Below, one piece after another: positions 37,921-47,930 of a stretch of DNA of 64,000 bases (positions within the stretch are counted from its first letter, which is position 1; every line of letters begins with the position of its first letter). The stretch is from Owenia fusiformis (lineage: Eukaryota > Annelida > Polychaeta > Sabellida > Oweniidae). The stretch lies in NCBI GenBank assembly GCA_903813345.2, contig CAIIXF020000006.1, positions 24,683,936 to 24,747,935 of the forward strand, given 5' to 3'. The translations under genes and the position numbers were made by a program. Below the pieces are notes generated by a model. That model made no database searches. It was given only the letters and a program-made list of their open reading frames with translations, and was not told the origin of the DNA.

Positions 37921-40900
37921 ATGGATTGCAGGTCCATCAATATGGACTGGCTACAAGATAACAACATTGATGAAACCTGTTGCCAAGCGCTATGTCAGCA
38001 TCCCTCATGCTGGGAGTCAAATCTACGACAGCTGAAAGGTTTTCCCCGAAAGTTGAAGAAAATACCACAGCCCAAGATTCTTGATGATGGTAACATAAAA
38101 TATGTACTTAATATTAATTAATAATAATTGAGGAGCAAAAAGGGCCTTTGATTAAAAGCGCATCCCATGCTAACATTTGATTTATAATTTTTATTATATT
38201 TCTAGAGTACCTACTACTGACTCTTAAAACTATGTATTTTATGAAATTCCATGGACCTGGTTTAATTACACAGTATGATTTATATTAGTAATTTTGTTTC
38301 TTCCTTAGCCCTGCCAAAACAGTCAGTGTGTAACTTGCTTGATGATTATGGGCCTAGTGAAAATGATCGCTACCCTTCACTATGGGAAGGAGATGGACTG
38401 GAACACAAAAGAGCTCAATCCCTACCAGGTTTACACTCTTCTGCAGTAGACAGGTACAGTTTGATAATTTACAGGCCGGTAGCCAGGATTTGCCAAGGGG
38501 GGTCGAGTTTTCAAAAATTTCCAGGGGGGGTTCACATTTGACAATTTTGGCCCAAATATGGCTAAAATCACTTGAGAAGTACTCAAAATGGTGAAAAACT
38601 GCATGATTTTGAAAGAATTTTTGGCCAGGGGCCCTGCAGCCCCCCCCCCTGGCTACGGGCCTGATTTACCATACAAAGTATAATGTACATGTAGCAGTGT
38701 CCATTTTGTTTAGCAAAATGTGCATTATGTTGTATCTTCAGCAGATCCTGTTGTTTTGATTAAGCTCTGCCCTTTGAGGGAGATTTGAACCATGTCACAT
38801 AAATGCATTATAGCAAAGACCACCAGCATCTGAAAATCATCTGAAAAATTAATTGTTATACTCTCATATTATGTTTCTATTTGTAGACCAATGTTTGATC
38901 ATACAAATGATTGAGAAACAGGGCTGTTGATGTTGTGGATGGCGTTATAGTGTTATATGAATTCATCTTCTACTAATTTCTACATCACATTTTAGCTTTA
39001 GGAACATTGTCAAGTGTCCCAATGCCACTCCAGTAACTGCCACTCCTGTCCAGAGTCACTCACGCATGTTGCAGTTGGTCGCTCCTCTCATACCCCCCAG
39101 AATAAACAAAGTAGAGGTGAGTAACATCAATATTTTGCACAATATTCATCTCTTTCATTCACCTCTTTATTTGGATAAAACAGGCACATATAGCTTTTGT
39201 CCAGGGGGTTCACTTTAAAAAAAATCCAGGTGGTTCACATTTGATAATTTTGTCCCAAATTATTTACTTGAAAAGTGCTCATAATGGTGAATGATTTCGA
39301 AAGAATCCTCCTCCAGGAGGTTCACTCGCACCAAGCCCTTTGAGTGAAGTGTCAGAATGGGACCCAAGAACCCACTTTAAGATTATTTTAAATGGCAAAT
39401 CTAAAACACATGTTTCCTTGATTTTAAAAGGTGAAACAAATGCCAACAGGCATGGTCATATCATAGAAAAGGCATTTTATTAGCCTTGCCCAAGTCGGTC
39501 TCTTTTACTTATCTTGATTTCGATTGTGATTGTGCAAGGCAGTAATAATTCAAGATCAGATTAGTAAAAAAATACCGACTTGGGCAAGGCTAGCATTTTA
39601 TAAGAAAAAGCATTTTGAAAAATATTTTAAATCTCTTTTTATTTGCAGGTGCAAGAACTATTTGACGTGTCTGACTTGCAGCAAGATTGGAATGAGACAT
39701 TTGTAGGCAAACAGTATTACGTCTGGGTCCCTAAAGCTACAGATAAATCAACCACACCCAGGCAACCAGAGGCAACACAGAGGTAAATGTTTAATACATA
39801 TGTATACAAAGCATTAGGTTATCCATTGTATTGATTAGGTCACCACGAAAAGTGGTGACATATTGTTATAGTCTTTTGTGGATGATGTTCAGAGTATTGG
39901 TGTTTGTGGATGGTGTACTTAACAAATGACAGGTGGCGACATTTTGCATGTTAATGCCTTGTTACTTCTTGACTAGAAGTCATATGTGCAATGAAATCAT
40001 TTTCCAGTTTTGGAAAATTATTTAGAAATGCAAGACTTTGATATCACCACTCCTTTTCAACCTTTTTCTGTTTAACATACAGGCATACTGTTCGAGTGAT
40101 CAGTCTGTTATCGTGGTGTGTCCGCTAATGACACTATTATGTGTTCACTTATGGCTTTTTGTTATTGTAGTGTGTCCATACAACAGCTCAGTGGTGGCCC
40201 TAAGAAGCTAAACATGAAGGACACTACAGATCAAATGATACCAAAGTCTATCAGGAAGGCGAAACCAACAGTGAGTAGAAAGTCATATTTGTAAGTTCAA
40301 TAGAAGATCTTTAGGGCCTGTTGACCTAGGATTACATAGGGAGAGTTCCCCCAAACAGAAATGATTGTAGACCAAATCCCCGGGATCAAATCTTGAGAGC
40401 TTTTGTATTTATTGCTCATCCATTTTTTAATAAATGTGACTCCCATCTATCGCTAGAAATCTAGGCCTTGTGATCTAATTTCAAATTTGTTAGAAAAGGC
40501 CTCGGACTCCTTAAATTACATGTACATATACTTGTACATACTTACTGAATAATTGCAACTATTTTTGTCTCTTTTATTTTTGAAATTAGACAGCTACAAA
40601 GAACTAGTTGAAAATCCATGAGTGAAAGAAGTAATTCAGGAACTTTTACAAAGATATGTTATGATCTCTGTTGTTTCAGAAGCAGCGTGAGAGGACCAGC
40701 AAGTCACCAACTGGGGGCCAACCGTACAAGCTGGACAACATAAGGAAAAAGAAGGGCAAGAAGAGGGACTCAAACATGGAGGAGTGAGTAGCATTAACCT
40801 GATATTCTATGAATCATTGTACTTGTTGCGTGTTGTGCCATCGCAAGGTTTATAACTGGAGCAGTAAGTAAACTTGTAATGTTGAATAATATACTCATTT

Positions 40901-43900
40901 TCTCACCAACACAAGTGTTCAGCAGTTGGTGTTCAGTGTGCAGTTGGTGTTCAGCAATTGGTGTTTGGTGGTCAGCGTCTGTAATAAATGGCAGGTAGTG
41001 ACATTTTGCATGTTAATGCCTAGTATATAATTACCGAGCATTTCAATGTTTATATCAGTTTAACATCCCCTCCTTCATAAGATTGAGGCAAATCATAATT
41101 AACTTTGAATCGCCTTTATACAGTGCTGACATGCTTTCAGGTTTATTGACCTGCTGAAGTTGCCAAGAGAAGTCCTTATAAGGATCTTAGATGAGGCAGA
41201 AAAAGGAGAACTAATGAACCGTGATAAAATTCGTGAAATCTTGGAATACTATGTTAGCATGTTACCAGATCGTGAAAAAACCACAATGTCTCTGACTCAA
41301 AGTGAGGTCTTACATCAACATAAGGTGGAACTTGTTAAAGGGACACAGCCTGGAGTTAGGAACCTCCGACAGCCAGAGAAGTTTCAATCTCAGCAGTTAT
41401 ATTTACTCGATACTGACAAGAATAATGATTTAACCCCAAGAGACAATGAGACTCATAGTTATGAGGGTCTGAATGTAGCAGATTTATCTGACTTAGATTC
41501 ATATAAAGGATCACATCTATCTGGAAAAGATGAAGATTCAGTAGCAGACAAGGAATCTCCAAGGTTTACCAACAAGAAACCACTACCATCAATTTCTGGT
41601 AAGATCCCTTAATATAATATTAACAGATGACTTGACATTAAATAACACCCTTCTGATGTAACATTATATTGATAAAGACTTGGGCAAATAAATCACATAT
41701 TTAGTAAATTCCCCTTCCTTTATTAACATCAAGTTTATGTGTCATTTATTTATTGATCTTCCTAGGTGGTAAGGCAGGCAGTCAAAGTGCAGGTACCAAA
41801 GCCAAAATCCCCTCAATTTCAATAGGACTTCCTGAGTTGGCACCAGGTGTGAAAGCAACCAAACCATTCACATATAAACGTCACCAGAAACAGCCAGATG
41901 TCAATTTTTCATTTAGTAAGTAACAACCACATTCACAGACAGAGCATTTTTATCGCATTTTGAAAAAGTGGTATATTGCCGTCGTATTGTTAGTTCGAAG
42001 CATCCAGTCAAAATCAATATCCCTAATGAAGATGCACGCCTTCAATCAGCATCACTTGAATGCAGATGTAAATGTGTTGAATCCTAAAGAGCCTTACTGA
42101 GTAAAAGAACCACAGGAGTCACAAAAATCCAAGCATATTGCATTGAAAATGAGAAATTTTAATGATTTAGGATATGAGTTGATATCAGATGCAATGGTAC
42201 AATTTCCTTTTGTTCATTTAGGTCGAGTTCCTACACCTCCGACAACCATTGATCGCGCCCCCACTCCGAAGAGTGAATCATCGGAACATGGTTCAACAAT
42301 ACACGTCACTGTTCCGAGCATCGCATCAGAGAAAGAAGACCCTGGGGCCTCAAAGAAAAAAGAAGTAGTTCCAGTTAGAACACATAGAATGAGAGGTTTA
42401 CCTGCATATTCCTTCAGTTCAAGAGATCGTAGAGACTCGGCAGGTTTACACGCGGTTTCCCCTGCTTTCTCAACTAATGTTCCGCACACCCCTGTTGCAA
42501 CTCCCAACACCCGCCAGTCCAAGACCAACAGTGTAGGGCTAGGCCCTGGGTATATAGCACCAGAAAATACTGGCTTTAGTCTACCATCTTCTCCTGTGAA
42601 GTCACTCAAGGAGGGCATTGTGTCTCCAATAAACTTTGGTCTTAAGGTACCATCCAACACACCTATCCATCCTCCTGGGAGCCCTTTGTCACCTGAACAT
42701 ACAGGTAATCAATAGCTTATTAAGGATATCCAATTTTATCGAATGTCCCCTGAACATATATCAGATCAAATGCTTATAAAGTGTATTCAATGCTTATCAT
42801 TTTGCCTTATGTCACCTGAACATACAGGTAATAAATAGCTTTATTAAGGATATCTAATTTTATCCTTTGTCACCTGAACATACAGATAGTCAATTAAATG
42901 TATTTATACAATTTATTAGATGTTTGTAAAGTTTATCCAATGTCACTTGACCATACTGACATGAAATCTGATGCTTATAAAAGATATGCAATGATCTTAC
43001 ACAGTTGGTCCAATGTCAACTGAATTAACATGTACTATAAACAAACAGTAATGTTTGAGTATCCAATGCTTGCACAGTTTTTCCAGTGCCACATGAACAT
43101 GCATGAAATCAAATGCTTATAGAGTGTTTCAAATGCTTATCCAGCTTATCCAATGCGATCTTAACACACATGTAATCAAATGCTTATAAAGTGTATCCAA
43201 TTTTACCTGAGGCACATGTACATGTAAACAGGTGCTTATAAGAGTATCCAAAGTCACCTGAATAAAAATGTATGTTGAAATGTTTCTACAGCGAATCTAA
43301 TGTCTTTTCTAAATCTATTTTCAAAAATAATTGTCAAATGCCTTATGTTTATCGAAAGCTTACATGTTTTTAGGTATCCTGGATACAATTGTGGAGTCAT
43401 CCAATGGGAGTGTCACAGGGGAAGTCCCTACAAGGGATGCTGGGCCCGTACCTCAATCACGGGGACGTAGTGTTCATTTTGCTCAGGATATAATGCCCCC
43501 TCCTCAGCCACCTTGTAGCCCCCAGCTGACTGAAGGAGATATCACAATTACAACCTCATCATCGCCCCCACCTCAAGGTAAATCTCATACCTAGACATGT
43601 TTCAGGTAGATAACATCTAGGTTCTTGAATGGGTTTATCTCCGAAAGTGGAATTAATTTCTAAGTATGGGGTAAATGCCCTATGGCATGGTCACCTTTAA
43701 CAATATATTTAATATATAGTTTCTGTAAAATTTAGATCCTTGCAATGTGTAAATTTATAATTATGTCATGTACAGTATATTAATTGCTTCTGCATTAAAC
43801 GTTCAGATTTTACCTCATGACTGGCCTAAGGATATAAACCTATCCTTTATTTTGGCATTTTTTACTTCTTCATACCTTCATCTCTGACATTTTGAATTTT

Positions 43901-44848
43901 CCAGAGTCTCCAGATCAAAAATCTCAGAGATCGGCAGGGTCAAGGTCAATCAGCGTAAAGATCCCAGCAGCCCAGGTTGATTCCTCCTACAGAGGGACAT
44001 CTATGAGGCCTCAGTCTCAAGCCAGTGAAGATGGCCTAGATCCTGTCTCCCCTATTGGTGTTATATTGGAGGAGACTACAAGGCCTGGGTCAGGGGAGGA
44101 ATGGCCTAATGTCAATGAAGATGATTTCAATGTTACACCTGCCCCATCAGAGAAAGTTATCTCCCCCGAACCTCCCGAGTCACACCAGGGGAACATCGAC
44201 GTGAAATCAGAGCGATCGGGATTGACCTCAATGTTGAAATCTGAGGGGCGGGAATCATTGGCATCTGCTAAGGCAAAGCGTATGATAGAGGGAGATATAA
44301 TGGACAGCCCTGGTCCACCTCCGTCATCACCCGAACCTAAACAAACTCTTGATATGAGACGACAAACTCTATCTGCCGTCTCTAGAGAACTTTCAATGGA
44401 TATTCTGGAAGAAGTAGCTGAAACTGACAGTGACATTACTCTATCTGGAGATCCCCCTAGTCGCCTTGACAACAGTTGCCTGGTAACCCCAGAACTATCT
44501 GGAGCACCACCAGGTGGCAGTGCAACAAAAGCAACCCAACCAACTGGCAATTATCTCATGGTTTCAAACTCTGCTAAGAATGTAACTGAATCTGAACAGA
44601 CAGCTCAGTCTGATGAAAATCAGAATGTCACATTACAATATGACATTGACGCATCAAAAACTGAAGCAGGTAAAGAGACTTCTGAAGACAATGAAACTCT
44701 CACTGAGGAGAATAAGGAAATGAGTGCGCTAAATAATAAACTAGATTCTGTAGAAACAGGAGGTGAGGACACTTACAGGGAAGAGTTGAGGGAAGAACTT
44801 TCCAAACTCTCAATGAACAAAGATAAAGAAGTATTGCCAGAAAAGTAA
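37921..44848 (+). CDS. Unrecognised large disordered protein, 11 exons
   Basis: Coding exons: 37921-38089, 38309-38428, 39034-39116, 39649-39782, 40171-40270, 40680-40783, 41141-41598, 41766-41915, 42222-42704, 43374-43577 and 43905-44848. All junctions are GT-AG and phases agree, giving about 982 residues. I do not recognise the family. Visible features are: an N-terminal Cys/Trp-containing segment (residues about 20-35); a predicted ordered segment VQELFDVSDLQQDW...YYVWVP (about 125-153); a strongly basic stretch RKKKGKKRD (about 223-231), possibly a nuclear signal; a helical block starting LPREVLIRILDEAEKGEL (from about 244) that runs to about 285; then 700 residues rich in Ser, Pro, Thr and acidic residues, with many SP/TP sites. 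The start could be Met-8 (37942), because TTGCAG at 37926-37931 may be a splice acceptor. Upstream non-coding exons are likely. Location and function are unknown. Confidence 0.75.
38472..38663 (+). mobile_element. CAGGCC(C)GTAGCCAGG-family MITE, full copy
   Basis: CAGGCCGGTAGCCAGG at 38472 is matched by CCTGGCTACGGGCCTG ending at 38663, giving 16-bp inverted ends with one extra base in one of them. The body contains GGGGTTCACATTTGACAATT and CTGCATGATTTTGAAAGAAT. The copy begins 43 bp after the exon 2 donor of the 982-residue gene. Confidence 0.8.
39180..39340 (+). mobile_element. CAGGCC-family MITE, decayed copy
   Basis: Shares GGTTCACATTTGATAATTTT and TGAAAAGTGCTCATAATGGT with the copy at 38472; the inverted ends are lost. 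Lies in intron 3. Confidence 0.6.
39837..39962 (+). mobile_element. GTCACCACC-family MITE copy
   Basis: Starts GTCACCACGAAAAGTGGTGA and ends GGTGGCGACATTTTGCATGT. Lies in intron 4 of the 982-residue gene. Confidence 0.7.
40905..41022 (+). mobile_element. GTCACCACC-family MITE, partial copy
   Basis: Has a short tandem of CAGTTGGTGTTCAG and ends GGTAGTGACATTTTGCATGT; the 5' end is degraded. Lies in intron 6. Confidence 0.55.
42690..43320 (+). repeat. Degenerate tandem repeat seeded at the exon 9 donor
   Basis: CACCTGAACATACAGGTAAT spans the end of exon 9 and its donor (42704/42705). The same block recurs in the intron at about 42817 (identical) and 42877, then in decaying forms (CACTTGACCATAC, CACATGAACATGCA, CACCTGAATAAA) together with ATGCTTATAAAGTGTATCCAA. 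Confidence 0.75.
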
Positions 44849-45233
44849 TTTCATGCAAATCCTGCAGTTCTTATTATCATCACTGTATGATTTTTTGGAT
44901 CTTCATATGAAACCTTCCAATCATGTAGAATATTTATTTTCACTTTCTTTGTATAAGAGCGGTTGTACATATTTTAAACATGTAAATTACTTATCAGTCA
45001 ATATTATAAAAAAAAGCATTATCAATTCAAAGTATTTCACAATTTCTAGAAATCACAACTAAAATCATGTCTTTCATTGAGTCAGAGTACTGATTTCTTT
45101 TGTGCCTTTGTCATATATCAGATAATATTGTAATATTGGCCCAATGTTTAAATGTGAAAGTAGGGTAAAAATAACCCCCTCAATTAATTCATTGGATGTC
45201 ATTTGAAAATTCTAAATACATCATCTCATGGTT

Positions 45234-45239
45234 AATAAA
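45234..45239 (+). terminator. Candidate polyadenylation signal AATAAA
   Basis: AATAAA lies 386 nt past the stop codon of the plus-strand gene, in AT-rich DNA. It is one of several possible signals, chosen because it is the first canonical hexamer I noticed. Confidence 0.35.
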
Positions 45240-45292
45240 TCAAGAAAACGTAAATGTATTTAAAGAATGTCATTCAAGGAGCTGGTTGTTAA

Positions 45293-45609
45293 CCCTTTCA
45301 CGACGATAGGCTCCATATGGAGCCCTATTATGTTATACCTTTCAGGACGATAGGCTTCTTTTGGCATCATTGTTTTTATTTATATACATCAATGAAATGG
45401 CAATATCTCCAGTTCTATTCAGTATTTTTACACCAAACGTTGACAAGTTGTTTTAATGAGATAATCCTTACTAAAAATTGTATTTCAGTGATAAAATTCA
45501 AGGTATAGGTCATGGGGCGTAGGTGATTTGCAGTTTTCCCCTAAAAACCTCTCTTACTTATCCGTCAATAGGGCCAACATTTTCCTCTTTTATTCACGTC
45601 GGGAAAGGG
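45293..45609. mobile_element. TTAA-flanked piggyBac-like MITE (317 bp)
   Basis: CCCTTTCACGACG at 45293 is matched by CGTCGGGAAAGGG ending at 45609, with TTAA at 45289-45292 and 45610-45613. The inner palindrome GGCTCCATATGGAGCC lies at 45309-45324. The size, TTAA and CCC/GGG ends fit a piggyBac-derived MITE. Confidence 0.7.
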
Positions 45610-45814
45610 TTAACAAACTAGAGTAAGCAACATTATGATAGCAATTGATGCAAAATGTGTTTTTGCCAATACTCCAATTTACTTGTTAAATGTACATTTT
45701 ATAATTGTATGAGATTCGCAGAGTTACACAAATTACATGGTTTTATGCTAAATTGTTTGAAAACCAATGATTCAAAGATAAGCATGGGCTTTCAAGAGAG
45801 ATAAGGCGTTTTAT

Positions 45815-46200
45815 TCCCTTGCACAATTCCCATTGGCATTCTTTGTCTCAGCTGCATATACCCATTGGCATTCTTTGGTCTCAGTTGCATATACCCATTG
45901 GCATTCTTTGGTCTCAGTTGCATATACCCATTGACATTCTTGGTCTCAGTTGCATATACCCATTGGCATTCTTTTATTTCAATTGCATATGCCCATTGGC
46001 ATTCATTGGTCTCAGTTGCATATACCCATTGGCATTCTTTTGTCTCGATTGCATATGCCCATTGGCATTCATTGGTCTCAGTTGCATATACCCATTGGCA
46101 TTCTTTTGTCTCGATTGCATATGCCCATTGGCATTCATTGGTCTCAGTTGCACATACCCATTGGCATTCCTGGTCTCAGTTGCATATACCCATTTTGCAA
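45815..46200 (+). repeat. 33-bp minisatellite, about 12 units
   Basis: The unit is CCCATTGGCATTCTTTGGTC followed by TCAGTTGCATATA. Some adjacent units alternate between a TCATTGGTCTCAG form and a TTTTGTCTCGATT form, giving a 66-bp period in the middle. The unit is a multiple of three and lacks stops, which explains the long open frames in all three plus frames; these are not genes. Confidence 0.9.
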
Positions 46201-47385
46201 TTCTCCAGAAGTTTGCTTCTCATTCATGACATATTTGAAAATGGATTTATTTTCTCTGTAAAAGTATTTATAAGAAGTGCAGTATTAATTTTTTTTATAC
46301 TAAATAGTATTTATGTAATATTGATCATAAGGTGTAATACTCAACATGTACATCATTTTATAAGATATTTTGTGAATATATATTTGTAAAATCTACAGTG
46401 TATATAACAAATTAACAATGTGTCTTTGTTTATTTGTCCACGCTAAAAGCATGCTAAGAATCAAACACACATGTAAAGAGAATGGAAAATATAACAGTGA
46501 ATGATAAAGCAAAAAAGTATTTCATTCCATATTCGTTGAATACCTTTTGCACTTTCCAATTATTAATACATTAATAGTTTGGCATCTTTTCTTATGGTCA
46601 AAATTGCAAAACAATTTCCAAATTGGATTCACTAATGTTAATATCAAAATCTATTAATTCTTTAAGTTACATTATCATTATGAATTAAAAGTATTATGGG
46701 GTATTTAGATGAGCAGTAAATCTATTAGCCCGATTAGAAAGAACGGAGCAAGGAAGTTACTCTACATCTAATGCAACGTTACATCAAATTTCGAGTTTCT
46801 CAAGCATGTCTTATTTAATCTCAAATGCATTGGTCTGATTTCCATAATATTTTTTTGTCTTATTGGACTGACAGTATCTGTGAACCTCGTCTCTAAATAT
46901 GTGCAGTGACAATTATAACAAGACAAAATCTCAATGTTCCTGTTATTTTATTAAAATGGTAATTCAAAAAATATAAATCTTCGAATATAATTTATTTCTT
47001 GTAATATCAGAATACCAAAAGGCAAACATGTTTATAAAATTCTGTGCAATGTATATGCGTTCTACCTCTTCAGTTTCATAACATTATATAGGACCATATA
47101 AGTGCTAGAAAATGAGTCACTTTTCTTTGGATCAAACTAATATAATGTATCATGATCATCATTCTGTATCAGGAACAATATACTGCAACCAGAAGCTTGC
47201 ATTACTTCTGCAGATAGTTGTCAATCTCGAAAACAAGACATCAAATTGGTTTTAGTTGTTCATGTTCCTGAGAAATCGTAATTTTACGTCAGAGACCTAC
47301 ATGTACATGCAAGATTTCCGCCAAATAAGCTCCATTGAGTAATTTCTAACAGTATGCACTTTTCTCTCTAATGGTTCCTCTTGAC
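46201..47385. other. Intergenic, nothing recognised
   Basis: AT-rich DNA between the 3' ends of two convergent genes. No open frame, RNA gene or repeat family was recognised. Confidence 0.5.
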
Positions 47386-47825
47386 AATTCAAATTCTTCA
47401 CATGTCATTCATGTCACTTCAAATTCTTCACATTAGATATTCTTCATATGTCATTTATGTAACTTCAAATTCTTGACATGAAAATTCAAATATTCTCTAT
47501 GTGTCATTTATGTCACTTCAAATTATTGACATGACAATTCAAATTCTTCACATGTCATTTATGTCACTTCAAAGTCTTCCCATGACAATTCAAATTCTTC
47601 ACATGTCATTTATGTCACTTCAAATTCTCCACATGACAATTCAAAATCTTCATATATCATTTATGTCACTTCAAATTATTCCCATGATAATTCAAATTCT
47701 TCACATGTCATTCATGTCACTTCAAATCCTTCCTATGACAAATCAAATTCTTCATATGTCATTTATGTCACTTCAAATTCTTCACATGACAATTCAAATT
47801 CTTTATGTGATGATTCAAATATTTT
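47386..47825 (+). repeat. Tandem repeat, about 51-bp unit
   Basis: Alternating blocks of TCACTTCAAATTCTTCACAT with GACAATTCAAATTCTTCACA and TGTCATTTATG, about eight copies. The unit length is a multiple of three, so a long open frame (47501-47827) appears in it. It lies about 100 bp beyond the photolyase stop codon. Confidence 0.85.
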
Positions 47826-47930
47826 GATTTATACACAGAATCCTTTGAAGCATTGTCCGATTACAGTGAAATAAAACCTGATTCCTGAGTATATAATCAG
47901 CCTGAGATATCAACCCTCCCATCTGACTAG

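Noticed and set aside
37921-38121. Treating the 66-codon frame as a complete small gene
   Set aside because: A consensus donor at 38089/38090 joins it in phase to the next exon; the rest of the frame is intron.
42143-42221. Upstream extension of exon 9 as coding
   Set aside because: It is intron sequence left open by chance; the acceptor at 42221 and phase with exon 8 define the exon start.
44017-44550. 177-codon minus-strand frame, and 42214-42660 likewise
   Set aside because: Shadows of plus-strand exons of the 982-residue gene; the plus-strand exons have matching splice phases.
45819-46389. Three overlapping open frames of 100-174 codons
   Set aside because: They lie in a 33-bp tandem repeat whose period is a multiple of three, so all frames stay open; the three translations are shifted versions of one repeat.
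47501-47827. 108-codon open frame rich in Met, Ser and Gln
   Set aside because: By-product of a 51-bp tandem repeat; no domain and no splice context.
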